From: Alphaproteobacteria bacterium
Lineage (GTDB): Bacteria; Pseudomonadota; Alphaproteobacteria; TMED109
NCBI GenBank assembly: GCA_022819905.1
Contig: JAJEGJ010000001.1
Location: 59,910 to 123,909, forward strand
DNA length: 64,000 nucleotides
Reading direction: 5' to 3'
The first letter of the stretch is position 1. The number at the start of each line of letters is the position of its first letter. Shown one piece after another: positions 1 through 8,371 of this stretch. The notes under the pieces are model-generated. The model saw only the letters and a program-made list of their open reading frames with translations, ran no database searches and had not been told where the DNA came from. Both the position numbers and the translations under genes were made by a program.

Positions 1-1004
1 TCGACGAGTTCGCGCTGCGCCGGCGACAACCCGTCGGTCGCGAGGGCCAGGGCGACCGTCCACAAGGTCACCATCACGTCGATCGGGTCATCGAAGCCCG
101 GGTCCTCCTCGACGACGATTGCGCCTCGGTCGGCAAACCACTGCACCGCCGCATCCACCTGGGCGGTGACCTGCGGATCAACCCTGGCGTAGCCGAGGGA
201 ACGGCTGTAGGCGATCCGCAGACCCTCCACGCTGGAATCGTCAGAAGCGTTCGGGGCAATGGGACGAGCAAGCGGAACCGCCTGCCAGTCGCGGGCGTCC
301 GGCTGCGAGATGATGTCGAGCATCAGGCACGCATCGTCCACGGTGCGCGCAATCGGGCCCTGGTGCCACAGCGTGCCCGCAGGCGAATGCGGATGGACGG
401 GTACGGCACCGAACGTGGGTTTGTGGCCGAACAGGCCGCAGAACCCGGCGGGCATGCGGATGGAGCCGCCGCCGTCGGTCGCGAGGTGCAGCGTGCCCAT
501 GCCCAGAGCCGCGGCCGCGGCTGCCCCGCCGCTGGAGCCGCCCGGGGTGCGGGCGGTGTCCCAGGGGTTGACGGTGGTTCCGGTCAGGGGACTGTCGGTT
601 ACCCCCTTCCAGCCGAATTCGGGTGTCGTGGTCTTGCCGATGAGCACGGCCCCGGCTTCACGGAGGCGGGCGACGGGAGGTCCGTCGACATCCCAGGGCT
701 GGTCGGCATCGATGGTCCGCGATCCGCGGCGGGTCGGCCATCCCTTGACGAGAATGAGGTCCTTGACCGTGGTCGGCACACCATCGATCGGGCTGAGCGG
801 GCGCTCCTCATGCCATCGGCGTTCGGATTGCCGGGCGGCTTCCAGGGCGCTTTCCCCGTCGATCACGCAAAACGCGTTGTAGGTCTTGTCGAGTTCCCCG
901 ATCCGATCGAGGACCGCCTGCGTCACCTCAACCGGAGAGAATCGGCGCGTACCGAAACCGCGGGCGAGGTCCCGGGCGGACATCATGTGGAGGGCGTTCG
1001 ACAT
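1..1004 (-). CDS. Amidase signature family hydrolase, C-terminus cut by window edge
   Basis: The reading frame is open from an ATG at 1004 to the left edge, giving about 334 residues of a protein normally 450-500 long. The amidase signature family hydrolyses amide bonds with a Ser-cisSer-Lys triad. All three elements are visible: catalytic lysine near residue 81 in a GVPTTVKDL context, the GGSSGG loop at about 155-160, and the nucleophile serine near 181 in DGGGSIRMPA. The start is followed by a typical N-terminal helix region with SPVEVTQAVLDRI. It lies downstream of the molybdenum hydroxylase genes on the same strand, beyond an inverted repeat that looks like a terminator, so it is probably transcribed separately. 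The substrate cannot be told; GatA-type activity is unlikely because no gatB/gatC is next to it, but the missing end limits this. Confidence 0.88.
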   Translation of the reverse strand, partial: MSNALHMMSARDLARGFGTRRFSPVEVTQAVLDRIGELDKTYNAFCVIDGESALEAARQSERRWHEERPLSPIDGVPTTVKDLILVKGWPTRRGSRTIDADQPWDVDGPPVARLREAGAVLIGKTTTPEFGWKGVTDSPLTGTTVNPWDTARTPGGSSGGAAAAAALGMGTLHLATDGGGSIRMPAGFCGLFGHKPTFGAVPVHPHSPAGTLWHQGPIARTVDDACLMLDIISQPDARDWQAVPLARPIAPNASDDSSVEGLRIAYSRSLGYARVDPQVTAQVDAAVQWFADRGAIVVEEDPGFDDPIDVMVTLWTVALALATDGLSPAQRELV

Positions 1005-1047
1005 CGGGTGCTGCACCGAGAAAGACGTTCGCTGCGATCATGCAGTA

Positions 1048-1081
1048 CTGGAGCTACGCGACCAACGTCGCGTAGCTCCAG
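1048..1081 (-). terminator. Perfect 14-bp inverted repeat, likely terminator of the molybdenum hydroxylase operon
   Basis: Arms 1048-1061 and 1068-1081 are exact reverse complements with a 6-nt loop. The hairpin begins 16 bp after the stop of the molybdopterin subunit and sits before the amidase start. There is no clear T-tract on the minus strand, so termination strength is uncertain. Confidence 0.6.
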
Positions 1082-1096
1082 CCCCAAGTCACGGGG

Positions 1097-3535
1097 TCAG
1101 GTCGCCTTGAGGGCAGCCTTCACCGCGTCTGCCGTAATCGGCATGTGCCGCATGCGCACTCCCACGGCGTTGAACACCGCGTTGGCCACGGCTGGCGCAA
1201 CGACGGTCGACGAGGGTTCGCCCACGCCGCTTGGGTGGTGCCCGGATTCGACGATCTCAACGTCGATCTCGGGAACCTGGCTCAAGCGGATCGGCAGGTA
1301 GGTGTCGAAATTGTGCTGCTCGAACGCGCCATCCTTGACAGTGAGTCGCTCGCTCAGCACCTGACTTGCGCCCCACAGCGCCGCGCCCTTGATCTGGGCC
1401 ACGGCGTTGACGGGGTTGATCGCGATTCCCATGTCCATGGCAATCGTGAGTTTCTGCAAGTCAATTTCGCCACTCTCGGGGTCAACCGCGACCTCGGCGA
1501 TGCCGGCCACCCAGGTCGGGCTCTGCCGTTCCTCCGCTGCCGATACGGCGATGCCCATGCCGTGGTTCTTCGGCATGCGCTTTCCGTATCCTGCCTTGCC
1601 GGCAGCGACCCGAAGGACGTTGGCCAGCCGCTTGGCGCCGCCGACCGTTGCCGACTCGTACGGGATCCAGCTGTCCTCGCTTGGCCACGGCAGCGAAATC
1701 CAGAGCCGGTCCATGTAGTAGTCGGAACCGGTGCCGGGCTCGTAGCCGGCGTTCGGGATTCCGCGGCTGGTGCCTTCGCCGGTCAGCATCGAGAGACGGA
1801 ACTCCAGCGGATCCTTGCCAATTCGGTGGGCCACTTCGTCGAGGAAGGATTCAACGACGAAGTAGTTGTACGAATTGGAGACGGTCCGGAGAGCCGACGC
1901 CTGCACGGCCCAGGTGGTCTGGTCGTGATTGATGGCGCGCACGCGATGGTTGGCCAGCGTGTACCAGTGGTCGCTGCCGCCGATCGACCATTGGTCGATG
2001 TCGCGGCCCGAGCCGTCGTCCGCATCCAGCTGGAGCCAGTCGCTCCCGTATGCCTTGCCCACGGAGAACCGCGGACCCATGTAGCCGCACACGATGTCGT
2101 GCTGCATGGCGGTGAAGGCGCCGCCCTGGATGGAGCCGCGCAGCTTGTGCAGCGTCGGCGTCCGCGGGAAGCTGGTCGCGAAGGTCGTCTCGCGGGTCTG
2201 GAGCAGCTTGACCGGCCGTGCAACCTGGTGGGAGCAGTAGGCTGCGGCGAGGATCTCGTCGTAGTCCTGTTTCCCGCCGAAGCCGCCGCCCAGCACGCGC
2301 TGATGCACGACCACCTTGATCTCCTCCGCAGGCTTGCCGAGGAAGTGCGCGAGGTAGGCGGTAAGGGTCATCCGGGCGAATGACGTGCTCTGCGTGCCGG
2401 TGTGCACGTGCCAGGTGTCCCCGACCTGATGCACGGTGGCGTTGAGAGGCTCCATGGTCGCGTGCACCACCATGTCGGTGGTGTATTCGGACTCAAGCAC
2501 GTCGTCGGCGTTGGCCAGGCTGCCGTCCACGTCTCCCTGGTCCACCCAGGGGGCGCCGACTTCAGGATCCGCCTGGAGTGCCCGGTATTCCTCGAGCAGC
2601 CCCTCCAGCGAGACATCGCCGTGGGGTCCCGGGTCCCATTCGACCTCAAGCGCCTTGGCGGCATTCACAGCGGCCGGGAACGTCTCGGCAATCGCGACCA
2701 CCCATCCGGTGCACTTGCCGAAACTGTCGTCCACGGTGACGGCCTGGATGTAGCCGGGTATGGACTGGGCATTGGTGTCGTCGACCGAAATCGCCTTGGC
2801 GCCGTAGCGTGCACGTGGCAGCACCAGCGCGCCGTACGCCATGTTCGGGATGAACACGTCGATGCCGTAGCGCGCGCTTCCGTTGGTCTTGGAAGGAATG
2901 TCGTGCGCGGGCATGGACTGCCCGATGATGTTGTAGTCCTCGGGGCTCTTCCGCGGGATGTCGCGGAAGTCGTCGGGGTACGCGAACCGCCGCTCGATGG
3001 TGGTCTGCGACAGGATCTCGCTGTACGAGATTGACCGGCCGGAGACCGAATCGGTGACCCGGCTGCTGGCGGCGACCGCGTCTTCGACATTCGTCCCGAG
3101 GAGTGCTGCACCCGCTTCAACGAGCGCGATACGGCCCGCGGCGCCGGAGCGCGACAGGCGGTCAAACTCGGTGGTGACGCTGCCGCTGTTCACCGTGTAG
3201 GCGAGGCCGTACACGGCGAAGTTCTCGGCGCTCCCTTCCGGGTAGTCGATCGAGACATCCTGCCAGTCCACCTCGAGCTCGTCCGCGACGATCTGCGCGA
3301 GCGCGGTGCCGATGTGCTGGCCCATCTCGGCCTTCACCACATGGATCGTGGTGCGGCCGTTCGGCATCATCGTGAACCAGATTGACGGCGTGAACGCCTC
3401 TGCCGGTTCGATCGCGGCATGGGCGCCGGAAATCGTCCCGGTCGTAAAGCCGATGCCGAGTGCGACCCCTGATCCGGTTGCCATCGACCGGACCATGAAG
3501 TCCCGCCGTGACAGTTGTGTGTCTGTGGTACTCAT
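1097..3535 (-). CDS. Molybdopterin-binding subunit of a xanthine-dehydrogenase-family hydroxylase (isoquinoline 1-oxidoreductase beta type)
   Basis: This 812-residue protein is the large catalytic subunit of a molybdenum hydroxylase, which hydroxylates an N-heterocycle or aldehyde with water as oxygen donor. The N-terminus has a Tat-type motif, SRRDFM at about residues 9-14, followed by a hydrophobic stretch, so the folded holoenzyme is probably exported. The family motif GGGFGGKQ lies in the middle. GVGEP near the C-terminus carries the expected catalytic glutamate. The start at 3535 is chosen because it gives the complete Tat signal; upstream codons in this frame overlap the 2Fe-2S gene. 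It directly follows the 2Fe-2S subunit with one base between. A c-type cytochrome subunit, often the third partner in IorAB-like periplasmic enzymes, is not next to it. The substrate is unknown. Confidence 0.88.
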   Translation of the reverse strand: MSTTDTQLSRRDFMVRSMATGSGVALGIGFTTGTISGAHAAIEPAEAFTPSIWFTMMPNGRTTIHVVKAEMGQHIGTALAQIVADELEVDWQDVSIDYPEGSAENFAVYGLAYTVNSGSVTTEFDRLSRSGAAGRIALVEAGAALLGTNVEDAVAASSRVTDSVSGRSISYSEILSQTTIERRFAYPDDFRDIPRKSPEDYNIIGQSMPAHDIPSKTNGSARYGIDVFIPNMAYGALVLPRARYGAKAISVDDTNAQSIPGYIQAVTVDDSFGKCTGWVVAIAETFPAAVNAAKALEVEWDPGPHGDVSLEGLLEEYRALQADPEVGAPWVDQGDVDGSLANADDVLESEYTTDMVVHATMEPLNATVHQVGDTWHVHTGTQSTSFARMTLTAYLAHFLGKPAEEIKVVVHQRVLGGGFGGKQDYDEILAAAYCSHQVARPVKLLQTRETTFATSFPRTPTLHKLRGSIQGGAFTAMQHDIVCGYMGPRFSVGKAYGSDWLQLDADDGSGRDIDQWSIGGSDHWYTLANHRVRAINHDQTTWAVQASALRTVSNSYNYFVVESFLDEVAHRIGKDPLEFRLSMLTGEGTSRGIPNAGYEPGTGSDYYMDRLWISLPWPSEDSWIPYESATVGGAKRLANVLRVAAGKAGYGKRMPKNHGMGIAVSAAEERQSPTWVAGIAEVAVDPESGEIDLQKLTIAMDMGIAINPVNAVAQIKGAALWGASQVLSERLTVKDGAFEQHNFDTYLPIRLSQVPEIDVEIVESGHHPSGVGEPSSTVVAPAVANAVFNAVGVRMRHMPITADAVKAALKAT

Positions 3536-3536
3536 G

Positions 3537-4001
3537 TCAGGCCTCGCTTCCAGCGATTTCGGCGGCGCGTGCGACCGCGCCCACGATGCTTGAATAGGTT
3601 GCGCACCGGCACAGGTTTCCGTCCATGGCCTCGACGATTTCGTCTCGGCTGGGCGAAGGGTTGGCCGAGAGCAGCGCGGCCGCCTGCATGATCTGCCCAG
3701 ACTGGCAATAACCGCACTGCGGCACCTGCATTTCGATCCAGGCCTGCTGGACGGGATGGTTGTCGGCGTAGTGCAAGCCCTCGATGGTGGTGATCGACGT
3801 CCCCTCGACGTCGCCCGCTTGGACCATGCACGATCGCACTGCTTCGCCATTGACGTGGACGGTGCAAGAGCCGCACAGGCCAATGCCGCACCCGAATTTC
3901 GTTCCGGAGAGGCGCAGTTCCTCCCGAATGATCCACAGGAGCGGTGTATCCGGCGGGGCGTCCACGAGGTAGCTGTATCCGTTGATGGTCAAGGCAACCA
4001 T
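3537..4001 (-). CDS. (2Fe-2S)-binding subunit of the molybdenum hydroxylase
   Basis: The 154-residue protein is the small electron-transfer subunit that partners the molybdopterin subunit at 1097-3535. The N-terminal plant-type ferredoxin domain has CGIGLCGSC followed by a further cysteine near residue 58. The C-terminal helical domain has CGYCQSGQ and CRCATY, giving two 2Fe-2S clusters as in xanthine dehydrogenase small subunits and IorA. The ATG at 4001 is preferred over an upstream TTG at 4007 because a GAGGAGGAG ribosome site stands 8 nt before it. No signal peptide is seen; in this family the subunit travels with its Tat-bearing partner. It is the first gene of the pair. Confidence 0.9.
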   Translation of the reverse strand: MVALTINGYSYLVDAPPDTPLLWIIREELRLSGTKFGCGIGLCGSCTVHVNGEAVRSCMVQAGDVEGTSITTIEGLHYADNHPVQQAWIEMQVPQCGYCQSGQIMQAAALLSANPSPSRDEIVEAMDGNLCRCATYSSIVGAVARAAEIAGSEA

Positions 4002-4225
4002 CGGCAAATCTCCTCCTCAGGGTTCATTTGGCGCGCCTGGCAACGCGCGTTGCGCACCAGTACGCGTGACATGCCCACCTTCAACCCAAGCCAACGCTCA
4101 AGCCGGACGCAATCCGGTTTGCGCCATCGATGTCCGAATTCCGCCAATCGGGGGACCGGGCCTCGAATCCCCGGTGCTGCTTGTCGGTCCGCCGCGCGCT
4201 TCATATGCTGAACGGGGAAACCGCC

Positions 4226-5230
4226 ATGGGTCCGACGACGACAGCTCTCCCGGTTCGACCGCTTTCGCGCTACCAGATCGCAGCGACTTCCCGCGCCGAC
4301 GAAGCGGCGTCGTTCATTTCCAGTACCTATTGCGGGCACCAGATTCGCTTCCCGGATCGGGCCGCCAGTCTCCGCTTCCGGCTGTGCGAGGCGCGGTTGG
4401 CCCGCATCTCGGTCGGGGCGCTGTCCTTCGATGCCCAGATCGGCTACGACCTGGGCGAAACCGAGATCTTCTATCTCGTGCAGATCGCGGCTTCCGGCAC
4501 CATCCGGTACGTCAACGGCAATGAGCTGTGTGTCGTGACCCCGCGTCAGGGCATGGTCACGTCGCCCACGCGGCCGCTGTCGATCCACTACGGGCCCAGC
4601 TCCTGCGGGCTGATCGTGAAGATCCGCCGCCGTGCCCTGGAACGGCACCTGCACGTGCTGACCGGCGAACCGATTACGACGCCGCTGACGTTCGATCCCC
4701 GGTTTCGCCCGCAGTTCGGAGACCGCTATCGAGGGCTGCTGCGTTTTCTGATGGAAGACCTCGAAGCCGGCAACTCCATCGGCGACCACCCGGTCCTGGT
4801 GACCAACGTGGAAGATACGTTGATGACCGCCCTGCTGGTCGGGCAGCCGCACAACTACTCGCGGGAGTTCGAAGCGCAGCCGCCGGATGTCGCACCTCGC
4901 CAGGTACGGGAGGTGGAGGAGTACATCCGGGCACATGCAGCGGAGCCGCTGTCGATCGACGACCTGGTCCGGTACTCCGGTATCAGCGGCCGTTCCCTCT
5001 TCCGTGCATTCCGGAGCCGCGGCACCTCGCCGATGGCCTTTCTGCGCTCGGTTCGGCTGGATGACGCGCGGGCGCGGCTGCTGGCCGCCGCCCCGGGTGA
5101 ATCCGTGACGGACATCGCGCTGGACTGCGGCTTCGAGCACCTGGGTCGCTTCAGCAAGGAATACGCGAGGCGATTCTCGGAATCCCCGTCGCGGACGCTG
5201 CGACGCGTCCAGCGGATGCGCCAGAGCTGA
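4226..5230 (+). CDS. AraC-family transcriptional regulator
   Basis: A 334-residue protein with an AraC-binding-like N-terminal domain, as in regulators of the AraC_binding_2 group, and a C-terminal double helix-turn-helix at about residues 225-330. The HTH region shows SGRSLFRAFRS, then PMAFLRSVRLDDAR and VTDIALDCGFEHLGRFSKEY, the usual AraC/XylS pattern. Starts at 4130 and 4205 are also in frame; 4226 is chosen because a purine-rich GGGGAAA lies just upstream and the protein then begins near the ligand domain. It is divergent from the molybdenum hydroxylase pair (220 bp apart) and may regulate it. It also points toward the SDR gene 210 bp downstream. The effector is unknown. Confidence 0.88.
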   Translation: MGPTTTALPVRPLSRYQIAATSRADEAASFISSTYCGHQIRFPDRAASLRFRLCEARLARISVGALSFDAQIGYDLGETEIFYLVQIAASGTIRYVNGNELCVVTPRQGMVTSPTRPLSIHYGPSSCGLIVKIRRRALERHLHVLTGEPITTPLTFDPRFRPQFGDRYRGLLRFLMEDLEAGNSIGDHPVLVTNVEDTLMTALLVGQPHNYSREFEAQPPDVAPRQVREVEEYIRAHAAEPLSIDDLVRYSGISGRSLFRAFRSRGTSPMAFLRSVRLDDARARLLAAAPGESVTDIALDCGFEHLGRFSKEYARRFSESPSRTLRRVQRMRQS

Positions 5231-5399
5231 CCGGCCGCCGCTTCGCCGGCCGCGATCCGGCTTGCTGACGGAACCGATCGAAAGCCTGTCCCGAGACCGA
5301 CCGTATTCGGTGAGCGCGCTCGGGCACGCCGGCAGGAGGCTCGACGCCTGTCACGCGGCACGCAATCCGCCGCGGCCGCCTATCGCCGGATGAGCATGT

Positions 5400-5415
5400 C
5401 CCCTATACGTAGGGG
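5400..5415. promoter_or_regulatory. Perfect inverted repeat upstream of the SDR gene
   Basis: CCCCTA and TAGGGG flank a TACG centre, ending 24 bp before the start of the SDR gene at 5440. Position and symmetry suit an operator for a dimeric regulator, or a hairpin in the leader near the ribosome site. The rest of the 5231-5439 gap shows nothing recognisable. Confidence 0.35.
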
Positions 5416-5439
5416 CTTCGCGAACCCGGGAGACGTTCC

Positions 5440-6222
5440 ATGGAATTAGGACTGCAGGGCAAGTCGGTACTGGTGACCGGGGCGTCGAAGGGCATTGGGC
5501 TCGGCTGCGCCGAACTGTTTGCCGCTGAGGGCGCCAGTCTGCACCTGGCCGCGCGCGGTGAAGATCTGCTCGAGACGCGGCGGGAGGCGATCCGATCAGC
5601 TCATCAGGTGGACGTGCAGGTGCACCCCATCGACCTCGCCGTCAGCGGATCGGCCGAAGAGCTCGTGGAGCGCTGCGGCGATGTCGACATTCTGGTCAAC
5701 AACGCGGGCGCCATTCCCGGCGGCACGGTCGAACAGGTCGACGAGGCGCGCTGGCGCGAGGCGTGGGACCTGAAAGTGTTCGGCTACATCAACATCACCC
5801 GGCAGTACTTCCGTCGCATGCGCGAGCGCGGCGGCGGTACGATCGTCAACGTCATCGGCATGGCCGGGGAGAGCTACGACGCGGCGTACATCGCCGGGAC
5901 CGCCGGCAACGCTTCCCTGATGGCATTCACCAGAGGCATCGGCAGCACCAGCATCGATCAGGGCGTCCGCATCGTTGGCGTCAACCCGGGTGCGGTCGAG
6001 ACCGACCGCATTCGCGCTCTCCTCGCCGGCAAGGCGGAGACCGAACTCGGCGACCGCGAACGATGGCGGGATTTCCTCTCGAACTTGCCGCTGGGACGGG
6101 CCGCGTCGGTCGCGGAAGTCGCGAACGTGGTGGTGTTCCTCGCATCGGATCGGGCGAGCTACCTGAGCGGGATCATCGTGACGGTCGACGGCGGCCGCGC
6201 CGCGCGCGGGGGAACCTTCTGA
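5440..6222 (+). CDS. Short-chain dehydrogenase/reductase with altered active-site lysine
   Basis: A 260-residue classical-length SDR. The NAD(P)-binding motif TGASKGIG is at residues 13-20, NNAG at about 87-90, and the C-terminal VTVDGG is typical. The usual catalytic YxxxK reads YIAGT, so the lysine is replaced by threonine while the tyrosine is kept; the surrounding YIAGTAGNASLMAF is well formed. This suggests a subfamily with altered chemistry rather than random decay. The start ATG at 5440 gives the expected position of the glycine motif. It is preceded by the inverted repeat at 5400-5415 and follows the AraC regulator on the same strand. The substrate is unknown. Confidence 0.88.
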   Translation: MELGLQGKSVLVTGASKGIGLGCAELFAAEGASLHLAARGEDLLETRREAIRSAHQVDVQVHPIDLAVSGSAEELVERCGDVDILVNNAGAIPGGTVEQVDEARWREAWDLKVFGYINITRQYFRRMRERGGGTIVNVIGMAGESYDAAYIAGTAGNASLMAFTRGIGSTSIDQGVRIVGVNPGAVETDRIRALLAGKAETELGDRERWRDFLSNLPLGRAASVAEVANVVVFLASDRASYLSGIIVTVDGGRAARGGTF

Positions 6223-6282
6223 ACCGAGGCGCCGTCCGGTAGCGCGTCTCCTGTCGTTCGAGCCGGAAGCCTTGCGTCGCGG

Positions 6283-6774
6283 TTAGGCCGCCTGCGATGC
6301 CTTCGCGTGCTGCCAGGCGTCCAGCTTGTCACGCGCACCATTTCGGTCCGGATCCAGCATGTCATCGTGTCCCGTACGCTTCGCGCAGAGTTCGATGACG
6401 TAGCCGTTCGGGTCGCGGAAATAGATGGATTCCACCATGCCGTGATCCGACGGCCCGCGGGTCTCGATCCCGGCCTGCCGCCCCTTGGCGAGCATCATCT
6501 GCAGATCTTCGGGTGACACCTCCAACGCGATGTGGAGGTCGAAGTCGCGCTGTTTCTTGAACTCGAACGGTTCGTCCGGCGCCTCGAAGAAGGCCAGGAA
6601 TGAGCCGTCGTCTAGCCGATAGAAAGTGTGCAACACTTGGGCCTGCCGGCCCGTCTTGGTGGTCCCGATGGCCATCGCTTCCGCCAGTGGGAGGCCCAGG
6701 AAATCCTCATAGAAGGCCCGGGTTTCCTCCGAATCGCGACAGCGGTACGCGTTGTGATGAAGTTGCCTGATCAT
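6283..6774 (-). CDS. VOC-superfamily (glyoxalase/dioxygenase fold) protein
   Basis: The 163-residue protein has two beta-alpha-beta-beta-beta modules of the vicinal oxygen chelate fold. The first begins IRQLHHNAYRC with a candidate metal histidine, the second has DLHIALEV, and the segment FRDPNGYVIEL near residue 135 supplies the usual acidic ligand at the end of a strand. Members include glyoxalase I, extradiol dioxygenases and fosfomycin-resistance enzymes. The sequence does not decide between them. The ATG at 6774 is preferred to upstream codons because it places the first strand at the N-terminus. It lies on the minus strand downstream of the mmsA-like gene, 100 bp away. Confidence 0.82.
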   Translation of the reverse strand: MIRQLHHNAYRCRDSEETRAFYEDFLGLPLAEAMAIGTTKTGRQAQVLHTFYRLDDGSFLAFFEAPDEPFEFKKQRDFDLHIALEVSPEDLQMMLAKGRQAGIETRGPSDHGMVESIYFRDPNGYVIELCAKRTGHDDMLDPDRNGARDKLDAWQHAKASQAA

Positions 6775-6874
6775 GGTTCCATGCCGCTGGTTGGGTGCCG
6801 GAGCAGCCATGTTGCAAGGCCGGCTCCCCTACCGTCAATCCCGCCGTAGCGGTCGAAACTCTCCGACCGCGCAA

Positions 6875-8371
6875 TCAGCGATGCGTGGGGATCACGAACT
6901 CGGGGCGGCTTTCACCGCTGGTCGGCCAACGCGACGTCACGGTCTTGATGCGGGTGTAGAACCGAATGCCTTCCATTCCGTGTGTATTGGAGGCGCCGAA
7001 GAACGAGTTCTTCCAGCCACCGAACGTGTGGTAGGCCACCGGCACCGGAATCGGAATATTGATTCCGACCATGCCGATGTTGCTGCGCTCGGCGAAGTCC
7101 CTGGCTGCGGCCCCGTCCCTGGTGAATACCGAGACCCCGTTTCCGTACGGATTGTCGCGCACCAGCTGCAACGCGTCCGCGTACGACTCCGCCCGGACCG
7201 TCGACAGCACCGGGCCGAAGATCTCTTCCCGGTAGATCGTCATGTCCGGCGTGACCCGGTCGAAGAGACACCCCCCCATGTAGAAGCCGTCCTCGTACCC
7301 CTGGAGCTTCAGGCCGCGCCCGTCGACGACCAGTTCGGCCCCTTCCTCGATCCCCTTGGCCACGAGGCTCTCGATCCGCTTCAGCGAGTCGCGCGTCACG
7401 ATCGGACCCATTTCGGCCGCGGGGTCGTTGTACGGCCCGATCTTCAGGGTGCGTACCCGGTCCGCCAGCCGATCGCGCAGCGGGTCCGCCACGTCCCCCA
7501 CCGGCACCGCCACCGAGACCGCCATGCACCGCTCGCCGGCCGAGCCGTATGCCGCGCCCAGGAGCGCATCTGCCGCCTTGTCGAGGTCGGCGTCCGGCAT
7601 GACCACCAGATGGTTCTTCGCCCCGCCCAGCGCCTGTACGCGCTTGCCGTGTTCAGCTGCTCCCGCATAGACGGCCCGCGCCACCGGCGTCGAACCCACG
7701 AAGCTGACGGCCTCGATGTCGGGATGCGCGAGGATCGCCTGCACGGCTGCCTTGTCGCCGTTCACGACGTTGACGACCCCCGGCGGCCCGCCGGCTTCCT
7801 CGAACAGCTCGACAAGGCGTAACGGGCAGGACGGATCGCGCTCGGATGGCTTGAGCAGGAACGTGTTGCCGCAGGTGACCGCCAGCGGGAACATCCAGAG
7901 CGGAATCATTGCGGGGAAATTGAACGGGGTGATACCGGCGCACACGCCGAGGGGCTGTATCAAGGACCAGGTATCGATGCCGGCGCCGACGTCGCGGCTG
8001 TGCTCGCCCTTCAGGAGGTGCGGAATGCCGCACGCGAATTCCACGACTTCCCACCCGCGGATCAGGGACCCGCGCGCATCATCCAGCGTCTTGCCGTGTT
8101 CCCGCGAGATCAGTTCCGCAATTTCGCCGGCGTGCTCTTCGAGCAGTGCGCGGTAGCGGAACATGATCCGCGCCCGTGCCGCAGGCGGCGTCGCCTGCCA
8201 GGCCGGCAGCGCCTCCTGGGCGGCCCGCACGGCTGCGTCGACCTCGGCGGATCCGCCGAGACGGACATGCCGTGCGACTTCGCCGGTCGATGGATTGAAG
8301 ACCTGGCCGACGCGCCCCGATTCACCCGGAACGCGGCGGCCGCCGATGTGATGGTCGAGCGTCTCCGTCAT
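6875..8371 (-). CDS. mmsA: CoA-acylating methylmalonate-semialdehyde dehydrogenase
   Basis: The 498-residue aldehyde dehydrogenase matches MmsA/IolA, which converts methylmalonate semialdehyde or malonate semialdehyde with CoA and NAD to propionyl-CoA or acetyl-CoA in valine, beta-alanine or inositol breakdown. The N-terminal segment has FNPSTGEV, the Rossmann region has FVGSTPVA, and the active cysteine is in GERCMAVS near residue 285. PFNFPAMIPLWMFP and the C-terminal GWKNSFFG are typical of the MMSDH group. The ATG at 8371 overlaps the stop of the TRAP-type binding protein by one base, so the two are co-translated. The pairing suggests the imported organic acid may be degraded through this semialdehyde, which is inference. 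Confidence 0.9.
   Translation of the reverse strand: MTETLDHHIGGRRVPGESGRVGQVFNPSTGEVARHVRLGGSAEVDAAVRAAQEALPAWQATPPAARARIMFRYRALLEEHAGEIAELISREHGKTLDDARGSLIRGWEVVEFACGIPHLLKGEHSRDVGAGIDTWSLIQPLGVCAGITPFNFPAMIPLWMFPLAVTCGNTFLLKPSERDPSCPLRLVELFEEAGGPPGVVNVVNGDKAAVQAILAHPDIEAVSFVGSTPVARAVYAGAAEHGKRVQALGGAKNHLVVMPDADLDKAADALLGAAYGSAGERCMAVSVAVPVGDVADPLRDRLADRVRTLKIGPYNDPAAEMGPIVTRDSLKRIESLVAKGIEEGAELVVDGRGLKLQGYEDGFYMGGCLFDRVTPDMTIYREEIFGPVLSTVRAESYADALQLVRDNPYGNGVSVFTRDGAAARDFAERSNIGMVGINIPIPVPVAYHTFGGWKNSFFGASNTHGMEGIRFYTRIKTVTSRWPTSGESRPEFVIPTHR

Noticed and set aside
1145..2383. 412-residue plus-strand open frame across the molybdopterin subunit
   Set aside because: Antisense shadow of a clear minus-strand gene; composition rich in His/Arg/Val without any domain.
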